A DNA stretch of 64,000 nucleotides, taken from Allomyces arbusculus (Eukaryota > Blastocladiomycota > Blastocladiomycetes > Blastocladiales > Blastocladiaceae). A model generated the notes under the pieces. It did not search any database. It worked only from the letters and a program-made list of their open reading frames with translations, and was not told where the DNA came from. A program made the translations under genes and the position numbers. Positions within the stretch are counted from its first letter, which is position 1; every line of letters starts with the position of its first letter. Of this stretch, positions 24,932-34,084 are shown one piece after another. Location of the stretch: positions 124,001 through 188,000 of the forward strand of contig JADHYV010000008.1 of the NCBI GenBank assembly GCA_027604705.1. Direction: 5' to 3'.

Positions 24932-24946
24932 GGGGGGGGGGGGGGG
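24932..24946 (+). repeat. Poly-G run, 15 bases
   Basis: Uninterrupted G run followed by A and seven more G. It lies 76 bases beyond the BDP1 stop codon, a C run on that transcript. Confidence 0.9.
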
Positions 24947-25021
24947 AGGGGGGGACACTAGCTTGCGGCCCATAGCGACAGGCACCCGGTCCTGGCATGC
25001 ACGGGTGAACGACTGCCGTCC

Positions 25022-27142
25022 TTACAACTCGTCCGGGTCCTCTTCCTCCTCGTCCATGGCCATTGGCGCCTCGTCCTTGTCGTCCTCGTCCATCTTCATC
25101 ACCTCCTCGTCGTCGTCCACGTCGAGCTTCATCTCCTCTTCCTCGCCCTCGGTCTCGTCCGCCACCGCCGCCACGGGGTGCGACGACTGGACCATTGGGA
25201 TCCCGACGTCGGCCGTGGGCACCGCCGCCTCCGCTGCGGCGCACGTTGTCGCACTATCCCCCTCGTCGTCGCTCATCTTCATCACGTCCTCGTCCTCGTC
25301 CTCGTCCCTGGCGCGCGTCGCGGTGGCTGCCACCATCGTCGTCGGCGACGCGGTCGTCCCACTCGAGCTTGCCGCGTCCGCGTGCGGCGCATCAACGACC
25401 GCCTGGTACGTAGTCGCCCCCTGCGCGAGCCGGTTCGCAAACGCCTCGACCTGCGGATCCATGGGTTTTGCCAACTCCTGTACGGCGATCCCCGTCGCGT
25501 CCGCGTACCCGTCCAACGACGGGATCAGGCGTTGATCGAGCGCCTGGTCCACCTTGGCGCGGTTCTTCTTCAGTTCGGCATGGTACTTGTTGCGCACATT
25601 CACGCGCGTCTTGCCCGGCAACATCCTCGCAATCGCCTCAAAGTTGAGCCCCCACTCGGACAGACCCTGGTAGAACACGTCCAACTCGTCGTTGCGCCAG
25701 CGGGCTGAAGCCCGGTTCGCCGCGCCGCGCATTCGCGAAGCCTGGTTGTAGTACCGCCCGGCCGACCCTTCATCGACGACTTGCAGATTGGCGGTCGCCC
25801 CGGCGGTCCCGGCGCGCGGGCGCGCGCCGGGGGCGATCGCCGTGGGGGTCACCGCGCGGAGCTGGCCATCGGCGCCGACCGTGACTTGCATCGCCATGCC
25901 GTTGCCGTCGTCGTCATCGTCATCCGACGGGAGCAGCGGCTCGCCGTCGTCGCCGGTGAGCGGCGGCGCCGCGGAGGGGGCTGTTGCCGTCGTTGAGGAT
26001 GCGGCAGGACCGCCCGTTTCGTCGTCGGAGAGCGCCATCAGCCCCTCGTCGTCGTCGTCGCCAGTGGACGCCGCAACGGCACCGCCGCCACCGAGGACAC
26101 CGACCACCTCTCCCTCGCTTGCGCCGTTCCGCGCGGCCGCGGCCGCCGCGGCGGTCGCGTTCCACGTAGTCCCCAGTTCGGCCCTAACCGTCTCCGCGGA
26201 CGGCGCGACCTGCAACGCCTTCGCCAACTCCTGCGCCTCCTCGGCGCGCGTCGCCTTCTCGGCCGCATCCAAGTCGCGGCGCAACTGATGCTTCTCCGCG
26301 GGCGTCGCCGCAGCGGCAATCAGCTTTTGCCGGACGCGGTCGCGGCGGCGGCGCGCGCGGCGAAACTCGGCCGCCAGGGCCGCGTGTCGGGCCGCCGCTT
26401 CGCCAGCGGGGGTCGGTGCGCCAATAATCGCGCCGAGGTTCGCAAAGACGCCGAGCTTCAAACCGTCGCGCGCGGCCGCGTCGGTCGGGTCCGTGCCTTC
26501 GGGCAGCGGGAAGGCGGAGGTCGTGATGGCGGCGCGTTTTGCTGGGCGCGGCGGCGCGGCGGCGGCGGCGGCGGCGGCGGAGGAGGAGGAGGTGGGGGTG
26601 GGGGACGACGACGCGGCCCGCGCGGCGGTGGTGGGGCTGGCCGCGCGTTTCCGTGCCGTCCGGGGCGCGGCAGACGCGGCCGCGAAGAGCGCTACGGCGG
26701 AGACAGGTGCGCCGGGCGCGGTCGGTGCAGCCGCGGCCGTCGTTGAGGAGGATGGTGCGGGCGCGAACGGGCCCGCCGACGATGCGTCCGACGGGATCGG
26801 GGACGCGATCGCGCGGCCGACGGTCGGGATCGCGGTGCCCGATGCCGACGACACGGCAGCGGCGCGGGTCACGATAGTGGGAATCCCGCCGGATTGCGCG
26901 GCGAGTGCAGCCGTAGAAGCGGCGGGGCGGGTCGGTGCGGCGGCAGCGGCAGCTTCGGCAGCGGCCTTGCGCGCGGCCTCGGCCTCGGCGGCTATCCGTG
27001 CCGCGGCGTCGGCAGCAGCCTTCTTGGCGGCCTCTTCGTTGGCGGCGCGGCGGCGGCGCGCGGCGGCGATGTTCGGGCCCGTGGAGACGGCGAGCCCAGG
27101 CGACGGCGGGACGCGCGCGCGCGCAGCAGCGGGCGTGGTCAT
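25022..27142 (-). CDS. BDP1: TFIIIB subunit Bdp1-like (SANT/Myb domain)
   Basis: Subunit of the RNA polymerase III initiation factor TFIIIB. Single exon of about 706 residues from MTTPAAARAR. The diagnostic part is a SANT domain near residues 480-530: RWRNDELDVFYQGLSEWGLN, then FEAIARMLPGKTRVNVRNKY and a helical extension HAELKKNRAKVDQAL. The tryptophan spacing and the PGKTR.NVRNKY pattern are those of Bdp1. Upstream, a long Ala/Arg helix (RRRAANEEAAKKAAADAAAR) and a Pro/Ala-rich linker are lineage-specific. The C-terminal 150 residues are acidic, with repeated short Met-Lys-Met/Leu blocks (VMKMSDDE, EMKLDVDDDEE, VMKMDEDD, MAMDEEEED). No intron is needed. High confidence from the SANT motif and its context. 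Confidence 0.88.
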   Translation of the reverse strand: MTTPAAARARVPPSPGLAVSTGPNIAAARRRRAANEEAAKKAAADAAARIAAEAEAARKAAAEAAAAAAPTRPAASTAALAAQSGGIPTIVTRAAAVSSASGTAIPTVGRAIASPIPSDASSAGPFAPAPSSSTTAAAAPTAPGAPVSAVALFAAASAAPRTARKRAASPTTAARAASSSPTPTSSSSAAAAAAAAPPRPAKRAAITTSAFPLPEGTDPTDAAARDGLKLGVFANLGAIIGAPTPAGEAAARHAALAAEFRRARRRRDRVRQKLIAAAATPAEKHQLRRDLDAAEKATRAEEAQELAKALQVAPSAETVRAELGTTWNATAAAAAAARNGASEGEVVGVLGGGGAVAASTGDDDDEGLMALSDDETGGPAASSTTATAPSAAPPLTGDDGEPLLPSDDDDDDGNGMAMQVTVGADGQLRAVTPTAIAPGARPRAGTAGATANLQVVDEGSAGRYYNQASRMRGAANRASARWRNDELDVFYQGLSEWGLNFEAIARMLPGKTRVNVRNKYHAELKKNRAKVDQALDQRLIPSLDGYADATGIAVQELAKPMDPQVEAFANRLAQGATTYQAVVDAPHADAASSSGTTASPTTMVAATATRARDEDEDEDVMKMSDDEGDSATTCAAAEAAVPTADVGIPMVQSSHPVAAVADETEGEEEEMKLDVDDDEEVMKMDEDDKDEAPMAMDEEEEDPDEL

Positions 27143-27765
27143 GGTGGGATAGAGATTGGGGAGCGCGGAGATCCGCGGGGCCGAAGGGTGGGGGAAGGGT
27201 CGCGGGTCGTGTGGGAGCGGGCGGGGTGCGCAATCGCGGGGAGAGAGAGCGGGAAGCGCGGTGCAGCAGTCTCTTGCTTTTGCGCGGCACGTGTGCGAGC
27301 AGTGTTCGTCGGCGTGTGCGCGATGGTCGGCCGCGTCGTTGTGCGTCGTCGTTGTTGGCCGCGATGGCGGGCCGGGCGGCGGCGGTGGTGCACTGGTTTG
27401 CGCTGAGAGACACGACGAGACACCCGCACGTGGTGTGTGCGTCGGCCAACGTGACGCGTCGCCGCACGCAACAGAGGCCGCGAGACGCGTCGCGAGCGAT
27501 GGCTCCTTTCGCACTCCGGCCTTCAGCGGCGGCGGTGCTGGCGCCGCTGCCAACTCCGTGAGTGGTAAGCGCACCTACACAGCAGTAACGGCTCGCGGCC
27601 GGCACGCACGGACCGCGACGACAGCGACGGCGTGCTGCTTGGGCATCAGTATCGCAGCGAAAGTTTCTCTCAAACGGCCCTTTGCACTCTTCGAATTTTC
27701 GTTATCGAATGCTGCACCCATCATTGCTCTCCAAGTCCACCATCACCGTCGCCATCACTTGTCCG
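27143..27765. other. Intergenic: BDP1 upstream and CIMIP2-like 3' region
   Basis: These 623 bases lie between the BDP1 start codon and the stop of the next minus-strand gene. Both-strand frames are open by GC bias only. The BDP1 promoter must be here; no specific site could be named. Confidence 0.4.
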
Positions 27766-29194
27766 TCACCAGTCCTTATCCACGCCGCCCTCGACATCCC
27801 CCTCCTCCTCGTCCCCTTCTCCACCGGCCACTGCCGTCCCCGCGCCGCACACATACTCCCCAGCCACCGCACGCTGCTGCGCCATCTGCCGCGCAACCTG
27901 TGCGTCCTGCACCGCATGCTGCGCATGAACCATGGCCTTGAACTCGTCAATGCACTGCCCCGCCGAGACGCCAAACCCGCGCTCGCCGCACATCTGGTAC
28001 AACGGCAAAAACCCCTTATACCCCGGAATCGGCCTCGTCTCCGCCAAATCCTTGCCAATCATGCCATTCTCCGGGACCCGCACGGGCGCGGGCGGCGGGG
28101 CCCCCAAATCGCGCGGCAACGTCACGTAGGCGCCAATCGGTCCACCGCGCGCGTCCACGTGATCCAGGTGCTTGGACAGGTAGCCCGTGTACCCCTCGAT
28201 ATACTCGCCCGACTGTTTCTTGGACGCGCCGCCGCCGGGACGGTGCGTGACGGGCGGCGGTAAGCCGCGGGAGCCATAGATGCGCCAGGCGGGATCGGCG
28301 GCGTCAGGCGTGCCGTGCTCGGCGAGCGCCTCGAGTTCGCGGACGGTCGCGCGGTGGTGTCGGTCACGGACCCGGAATTCGGCGAGGGCCGCGGCAGTCG
28401 AGTGCGGGTACTGCTCGCCAAATCGCGCGCGCTCGCGCGGGACAAACGCCGTTTGGCCGGGGAGGTATTTCTACACATTGAAGGTTGGCCAGCGTGATAC
28501 GGCAACGTGGAAAAGCAGTCCATTGAAACACACATGGTCCGGCGTACACTGTTCCTGCAACTCGCGCGCACGGTCGCGTTTCTTGGCCACCGTCGCGCGA
28601 TGGCCCGTCAACGCGTTTGCGCGCGCCGCGTCCACCTGCACACGGGCCGGCAGGACCTGGTCGTCTTTTTCGCCGCGCACCGCCGCGACCGCGTGCAGCC
28701 ACGCCGGCGGGTCTACAGCCGTCGCGTCGACGCCGCGTGGCGAGGGCGCGCTGCCCGTCCCGGCCCGCGCGCGACGCACGAGTTCGTGCGGCGCCTGTGC
28801 TTGCAGAAGGGCGTCGACCTTGGGCGGGAGCCGCGCCTTGGACGCGCAGAGCGACTCGAAGGATTGCAAGGCCGCGCGAGTCGTGCGCGCGTAGGACTGG
28901 CCGAAATGGAGGCGGGAGCGCGGGATGTTGCCGGTGTAGCCCGGGATCGGCGGGAAGGTAAAGCTACGGAGCGCGCAAATGTCAGTTGCGGGCCGAGATG
29001 CTGGGCAAGAGCAGACGAGATTGAGGAAAGTACCGGTCGTCGACGGTCGCATGCAAGTGCCGGTGCCGGTTATGAAACGCGTTGAGTGCCATAGGCGCGT
29101 CGGTCGAGAGCGGCGGCGCGGCGTTGGCCATGGTTAGGTCCAGCGGCACGTCGGCGCCCGCCGGGAACGGCGCGGGGGATGCGCTCGCCGCCAT
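27766..29194 (-). CDS. CIMIP2/FAM166-like ciliary microtubule inner protein
   Basis: Predicted protein of the axonemal doublet lumen. Exons 29034-29194, 28534-28963 and 27766-28470 join in phase to about 431 residues. The hallmark is a repeated motif: FPPIPGYTGNIPRSRLHFGQSYARTT, then YLPGQTAFVPRERARFGEQYPHST, then RPIPGYKGFLPLYQMCGERG. The form IPGYxGxxP..R...G..Y is the FAM166/CIMIP2 (DUF2475) signature seen in flagellated eukaryotes. No membrane segments are present. The second intron uses a GTGTG donor and is 63 bases long; that join is inferred because it keeps the second repeat in frame and removes a TAG. The gene is divergent from another axonemal protein gene at 29912, which supports a flagellar role. 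Confidence 0.8.
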
Positions 29195-29911
29195 TGTTTC
29201 GGATAAGTGATCAGGTTGAATAAGTAATCAGGTTGAATGCAGCCGTCTATCGTCGAGTTGTCGTCTATAGTCCTGCACGGGCGATCCGACCGGCTGCGTC
29301 GTCGGAGCTGCAGGCGAGGTTGCGGAGCCAGGGGTTCGACACGAGCACAAAGTAGAGATTGCAGCAAGCTGCGGGCACTGGTGGCGCTGGAGAAGGTCGA
29401 GGAAGCGAGGATCAGGTCGGTCGCGGGATCGGTGATTTGCCAACGATGAGCTTCGGCAACGTGGGTCAACAAACAGCCTACGCGATCACGTGTCATGATA
29501 TTTCGCAAATGCGCCGTCTTTGACTGATCCGTGTCGCCGACGTTGTCGCGAACGAACCGATGCGAACCGAAGCACGTCTGCCCGCATCGCCATCACGCCG
29601 CCGCCGCAAATTTATATACGATGGCCCGACACCGCCCAATCTCCCCGCGTTTCCGCGCTCCGTCCACTCTCTCCACTCCGTCGCGTCTTGCTCGACTCCC
29701 CACCCCCGCCCGACCCGGCACGACTTTTGCTCCCAATTGCGCCTGCGGGTGGCCCTGCTCGTTTGCCCCCTCCGCGCCCACGCCCACCCTCTTTCGTTCC
29801 CTTGCCGACACCCTCCGGACCATCGACGCGCGCGCGTCCTGCGCTGCACTCGACTCGACTTGTCCGCGTTAAGCAGTTGTACCATACTCCTCGAGCCAAA
29901 TTGATCCCACC
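29195..29911. promoter_or_regulatory. Bidirectional promoter region of two ciliary genes
   Basis: These 717 bases separate the divergent start codons of the CIMIP2-like and CIMAP/ODF3-like genes. A shared control region for flagellar genes is therefore likely. I looked for an RFX X-box (GTnRCC..RGYAAC) and found no convincing copy. The segment 29200-29520 is less GC-rich than its surroundings and holds a repeated 'gataagtgatcaggttgaa' / 'taagtaatcaggttgaa' pair at 29201-29237. Confidence 0.55.
29201..29237. repeat. Short tandem duplication in the ciliary promoter
   Basis: Two adjacent near-identical units of about 18 bases (AAGTRATCAGGTTGAA core) lie immediately upstream of the CIMIP2-like start codon. 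Confidence 0.75.
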
Positions 29912-30980
29912 ATGGCCGACAAGTCATCCTCGCCGCACGGCAGCCCGACGCGGTCGGTGCTTCCCACCGTAAAGCCTGTCGGGCCCGAAGTCGACGGGAT
30001 CCCGATCGCCGCCAAATTCAAGGGCCCCGGCCCCGTCTACTCGCTGCCGCCGACGCTCGGCATGGACGCCAAGTACGGCCAGCGCGCGCCGGCGTTTTCG
30101 TTTGGCGTCAAGATCCCGCCAAAGACGAGTACGTGCGCGCCCGCTGCACCGCTCCCCCCCCTCTCCGGCCATTCGCTGATCCGCACGCGTGCGCATAGGC
30201 TCGATCGGCCCCGGCCCCGCGGCCTCGTCGCCCACGATCCCGGGCAAATCCCCGTCCTTCTCGCTGCAGGGAGGGTATAAGAAAACGCGCAAGGACGGGC
30301 GCGCCGTGATTTTCGGCCCGTCGCCGGACGCGGCCGTCGACTTGGACAACCCGGGGCCCGCGAAATACTGCGTCACGGCGACGACCTCGGTCGTGCCGCG
30401 CGCGCCGGCGTATACGATCACGTCGCGGCCGCCCGAGGAGAAGCGTACGCTCGCGCGCGCGCGCGCGCGCACCTCTCTTCTCCTCACCCGCGAACTGACG
30501 GTGTGTGTGTGTGTGTCGTGTAGCGCCAACGACGCCGGGGCCCGCGGCGTACCGCCCGCCGACGTCCATCGGGACGCGGCAAGTGACGGTGCGGTCGTCC
30601 CCGGCGCCGACAATCGCCGCACAGCGGTCGGCGAAAGCCGAGACCAAGTCCCCTGGCCCGGCCGCCTACCAGCCTGTGAGTCCGACGAAAGTGGGCGCTG
30701 CGCCGCCGGCGTACTCGCTGGGCCGCCGGTGGGGCGACGACCGCGACGTGAGCTACGGTACGCATTTGTGTGCACGAGAAATGGAGACGAGTTCGATCGG
30801 TGACGAATAGCGCGGAACGGCGACTGTGTAGCCAAAACGATTCCCGGCCCGGGCGCGTACAACCCGTCGTTGTCGACGAACAAGCAGGCGGCGCCCGCCT
30901 ACTCGTTCCGGCAGAAGCACTCGGACTACGAGCATTTTGTGCCGGACATCGAGGGCGGCGACGGGCCGCTGGTGCTGTAA
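29912..30980 (+). CDS. CIMAP/ODF3 (SHIPPO)-type axonemal protein
   Basis: Exons 29912-30128, 30199-30444, 30524-30757 and 30832-30980 join in phase, every donor being GTACG, to about 281 residues. The sequence consists of PGP-xxY repeats: GPGPVYSLPP, SIGPGPAAS, NPGPAKYCVTA, TTPGPAAYRPP, KSPGPAAYQPV and IPGPGAYNPS, spaced by APAYSF/APAYTI boxes. This is the STPGR/SHIPPO family (ODF3, now CIMAP), which binds axonemal or sperm-tail microtubules. Length fits ODF3 (about 250). Intron 2 contains CG and TG dinucleotide runs. The divergent neighbour is also axonemal. Confidence 0.85.
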
Positions 30981-31322
30981 GGCACCGCCGCGGCGATGCT
31001 GTATATTCGGGCCGGCGACGAGCGGCGCCGGGCGCTGTGCTGGACGGTGTAGGAAGAGATGTAGGTGAGGAAAAGAAGCGACTTGTCGAGCGCGGTTGTG
31101 GGGTGGGACAGGACGGGTGTAAATGGGAACTTGATGCGTGCCATGATTTGCCTGTGAGGCATGGCAGGGAGATGTGTGGAGCCCAGTGACATTCAGGACA
31201 TTCCTTCATAGAGGTGTACCGACACTCACCACAATCCAAATCCGACACAATCAAAACGCAATTCAATGTGGGGTACTCCAAGCCATCCTCTCTCCTCTTC
31301 ACCCTTCCCTCTCCACCCTTCG
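30981..31322. other. Convergent intergenic region
   Basis: These 342 bases lie between the stop codons of the CIMAP-like gene and the bHLH gene. AT content rises after about 31130. No gene is seen. Confidence 0.5.
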
Positions 31323-33674
31323 CTACCTCGGCCACCCCGCTGGCGGCCCACCCTTCCCCCCACCCCCACCGCTCCCGCCCACCGCCGGATGCAACAGCGC
31401 CAAGAACAACGAATCGCGTCTCGGCCTGATGAACCCATGCTCCTCATCATCCTCATCCACTGCTCTTTCGCGATACGGCGACGGCGGCGCTGACTCGACC
31501 GCGGCGGCCGCCGTGGCCGCCGCGACCAGCGACCCCAGTGCGTCGTCAGCGTCGACGCCCATATGCGGATCCGCACGACGCATCGCGGTCCCGTAATCCG
31601 CGGGGGTCGTCGCAGACGCGTAGTCGTCGTCGGACGACGGCGGGGAGGACATGCGCGCGGTTGCGGACAGGTAGGGTGGCGGGTGCGGGTCGGCGGCCAC
31701 GGCAAACGTCGATGGTGTCGATGACGCGCCCGCCTCAGACGCCGACAGGAGCGCGCCGGCGTAGGGTGATCCGGCAGCGGCGACCGCTGCGATCGCGCGT
31801 TCGGCGGCCGTCTGCATCGCGGCCGCGTAGGGCGACCCGTACCCACCTCCCCCCACGGTTGCCGCCCTTTCCGACGCGGTCAGGACCGCCCCCGCGAATG
31901 GCGACACGAGCGCGGCGCGCTCCGACGCTGCCAACACCGCGCCAGCGTAAGGGGACACGAGCGCCGCGCGCTCCGACGCCGACAGGACGGCCCCTGGGTA
32001 CGGCGAGATCGCTGTGAGCGGGAGCACGATCGGCGCGCCACCCCCACTCCCACCGGCCAGTTCGACCAAATCGTTGACCGCATCCACTTCCGCGTTCCCC
32101 GCACCAAACGGCACGGGTCCCGCTCCTGGTGCTGGCGTCATTCCAACGGCCGCGCCCGAGGGCAGGAGCGTGACCGAGTGCAACGGGTACCGCGGCTGTA
32201 GATCGGCATCTCCACTGGGCGGCGGGTACCACGCGTTGACGGGCGTCCCCGGTTGCGTTCCGGCGCTGCCGACGGCGTGCATCGTCGGCGTGTTCCCTGC
32301 CGACGGGGCCGGGTAGGCCGCCGCGAGCGCGTACCCCGAACCCCCCGCGCCCGAAGACGTGGTCGCGATGAGGAGCGGGGTCGTGGACGCCGACGCGGAC
32401 CCGGTCACGGGCACCAGTGCGTACGCCGGAGTGACGGACCCCGGTGCCGCGACTGCGGCCAGCAGGCCCATCGCGGTCGCGTCGTGCGACGCGAGCACGG
32501 GCGATGACGGGACGGAGATCATGGATACACCGTGGTGCATCGACATGGCGCGGGTCGCGGCCGTAGGAGGTACTGCTGGTGGTGCGCGCGCGCGGGTCGT
32601 TGCGATCGGGCCGAGCAGGGGAGTCATGTCGTCGGCGGACGTCAGGTCGGCGATGGCCGAGGGGGACGGTGGGGTCCCGCCGCGCGACGCGTAGGTCGTT
32701 GGGGACGGGACGAGCGACCGTGTGGCTTCGGCCGCGGCTGCGACGAGGATCGCGGCCTCGGCTTCGGCGAAGCGCAGGTCGAGTGTGGATATGTCGGGCG
32801 CGCTGGTTGTGGTCGGTGCGGCGGAGGGTGGTGCAGGCGCCGACGCGGGTGCGGGTGCCGGCGCAGGGGGCGGAACAGGCGCCTCCACCGGCAACGATGC
32901 GGACGAACCGGTCGCGGGAGGGGTAGGTGTTCCTCCCTCGCCCTGCGCTCCGGTTGTCGTCGTCGAACTCGCGCCCGCCCTGACGGGCACGTTGGACGGC
33001 GGCACCGGCGCACCCGCCGCAAACAGGTGCGCCTCGAGCGTCTGGATCCTTGCGAGCAAGAAGTCGATGTAGGCCTTGGCGTGCGTGACAATCTGCAGCG
33101 TCGACGGCTTGTCGGCCGTCAGCGTCGGGACCATGTCGCGCAGTTCGTGTAGCATGTCGCGCTGCAGCGACCGCCGCTTGCGCTCGAGCTCGTTGTGATT
33201 GGGACGGACGCGATTGCGCTTGCGCTTGCGCTTGGGCGGTGGGGCCGCGGCACCGCCAGCGGGGGTGGCGGCACCGGCTGCGGATGCGGATGGAGCAGCG
33301 GCGCCGCGGCCTCCGCGACCGGCAGCAGGAGCGGGAGCGGCAGGGACGTGGCTCGCGACGTCGTCCATGTCGTCGTCCATATCGTCGTCCATGTCGTCGA
33401 GGTCGTCCATGACGTCGTCCATGGCGGTGTTCGCGCGCTTGTTGTTGCTGGTCGTGGCCGCGGCGGTACTGGTCGGCACGGGCGGTAGCGGCACGGTCGG
33501 CCGTGCCCAAGCGAACGGCGCGGGGATGGGGGTGCCGTTGGGTGCCACACTGAGCGGACGGCTCGTAGGCGGGTATAGCACCGAGGCGAGCGTGTGGTTG
33601 ACGGGCAGTCTTGGAGCGAGCGGCGGCATGGTCGCCAGCGACGAGGCGGCCGGCGGGGTCGGGACAGGAGGCAT
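31323..33674 (-). CDS. bHLH transcription factor with tandem 'SPYAGAVL.ASERA' repeats
   Basis: Single exon of about 783 residues from MPPVPTPPAA. A basic helix-loop-helix domain lies near residues 148-205: NHNELERKRRSLQRDMLHEL, then RDMVPTLTADKPSTLQIVTHAKAYIDFL and a leucine-rich extension ARIQTLEAHLF. The H-E-R residues of the basic region (N-E-L-E-R-K-R-R) are those that read CANNTG E-boxes. Before it is an acidic run of VMDDLDDMDDDMDDD type. The C-terminal half is Ala/Pro/Ser-rich and includes five tandem copies of a unit of about 19 residues, SPYAGAVLxASERAALV. I do not recognise an orthologue beyond the bHLH. It is divergent from B9D2, 410 bases away. Confidence 0.82.
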   Translation of the reverse strand: MPPVPTPPAASSLATMPPLAPRLPVNHTLASVLYPPTSRPLSVAPNGTPIPAPFAWARPTVPLPPVPTSTAAATTSNNKRANTAMDDVMDDLDDMDDDMDDDMDDVASHVPAAPAPAAGRGGRGAAAPSASAAGAATPAGGAAAPPPKRKRKRNRVRPNHNELERKRRSLQRDMLHELRDMVPTLTADKPSTLQIVTHAKAYIDFLLARIQTLEAHLFAAGAPVPPSNVPVRAGASSTTTTGAQGEGGTPTPPATGSSASLPVEAPVPPPAPAPAPASAPAPPSAAPTTTSAPDISTLDLRFAEAEAAILVAAAAEATRSLVPSPTTYASRGGTPPSPSAIADLTSADDMTPLLGPIATTRARAPPAVPPTAATRAMSMHHGVSMISVPSSPVLASHDATAMGLLAAVAAPGSVTPAYALVPVTGSASASTTPLLIATTSSGAGGSGYALAAAYPAPSAGNTPTMHAVGSAGTQPGTPVNAWYPPPSGDADLQPRYPLHSVTLLPSGAAVGMTPAPGAGPVPFGAGNAEVDAVNDLVELAGGSGGGAPIVLPLTAISPYPGAVLSASERAALVSPYAGAVLAASERAALVSPFAGAVLTASERAATVGGGGYGSPYAAAMQTAAERAIAAVAAAGSPYAGALLSASEAGASSTPSTFAVAADPHPPPYLSATARMSSPPSSDDDYASATTPADYGTAMRRADPHMGVDADDALGSLVAAATAAAAVESAPPSPYRERAVDEDDEEHGFIRPRRDSLFLALLHPAVGGSGGGGGKGGPPAGWPR
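31735..32013 (-). repeat. In-frame minisatellite encoding five SPYAGAVL.ASERA units
   Basis: Tandem coding repeat within the bHLH gene. The three central units are nearly identical at protein level (SPYPGAVLSASERAALV, SPYAGAVLAASERAALV, SPFAGAVLTASERAATV). Two flanking units have drifted (SPYAAAMQTAAERA, SPYAGALLSASEAG). Confidence 0.85.
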
Positions 33675-34084
33675 CGTTGACTGGTGGCGATGGGCCCGTG
33701 CGCGTGACGAGTCGAGTGCAGCCAGTGGAGGGTTGCAGCAGAGGCGGCGGTCCCCGCGCGCGAGCGCGGAGCAGAGCCGGGACAGCAGCGACGGCCGGCG
33801 ACGGGGCCGCACGGCCACGGCGGTCCCAGCATGGTGGTTGTGGCCGTGGTGGTGGTTGTCTGCAGGTTTCAGAAGCGCAAGCCGGGGCGAAACCTGAAAC
33901 CCGCCCGGGCGAGTCACCCAGCAAGCACGCACCGCACGCACGTGGTTTACCCATCACCGTCACATGAACGCGTCACCGCAGTCGCTTCCCGCTCCACCGC
34001 ATCACGACGCCGCCGTCGACGACGACGACGACGACAACGACGACTGCACCAACAGGGAGCGATCAAGAACCAACCAACACGCCC
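33675..34084. promoter_or_regulatory. Divergent promoter region, bHLH factor and B9D2
   Basis: These 410 bases separate two divergent start codons. A GACGACGAC run lies at about 34017-34042, in the 5' leader of B9D2. No named site was recognised. Confidence 0.45.

Larger units (their letters stand above)
24456..25021. other. Convergent intergenic region with two poly-G runs
   Basis: These 566 bases separate the cyclin stop from the BDP1 stop. The region contains G runs of 14 (24459-24472) and 15 bases (24932-24946) and a CCTTG-rich stretch near 24536-24562. Pyrimidine/T-rich DNA follows the cyclin stop (24570-24700), as expected of a 3' untranslated region. No gene is seen. Confidence 0.5.

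Noticed and set aside
29100-29140. X-box-like GTTGGCCATGGTTAG
   Set aside because: It lies inside the first exon of the CIMIP2-like gene and is a poor match to the RFX consensus.
30450-30520. CG and GT dinucleotide runs as possible Z-DNA or regulatory elements
   Set aside because: They fill a short intron of the CIMAP-like gene and look like ordinary microsatellites.
31735-33963. 742-codon minus-strand frame overlapping the bHLH gene
   Set aside because: It is the same strand in another frame, rich in Arg/Gly/His with no pattern. It is open because of GC bias; the bHLH frame is the real one.
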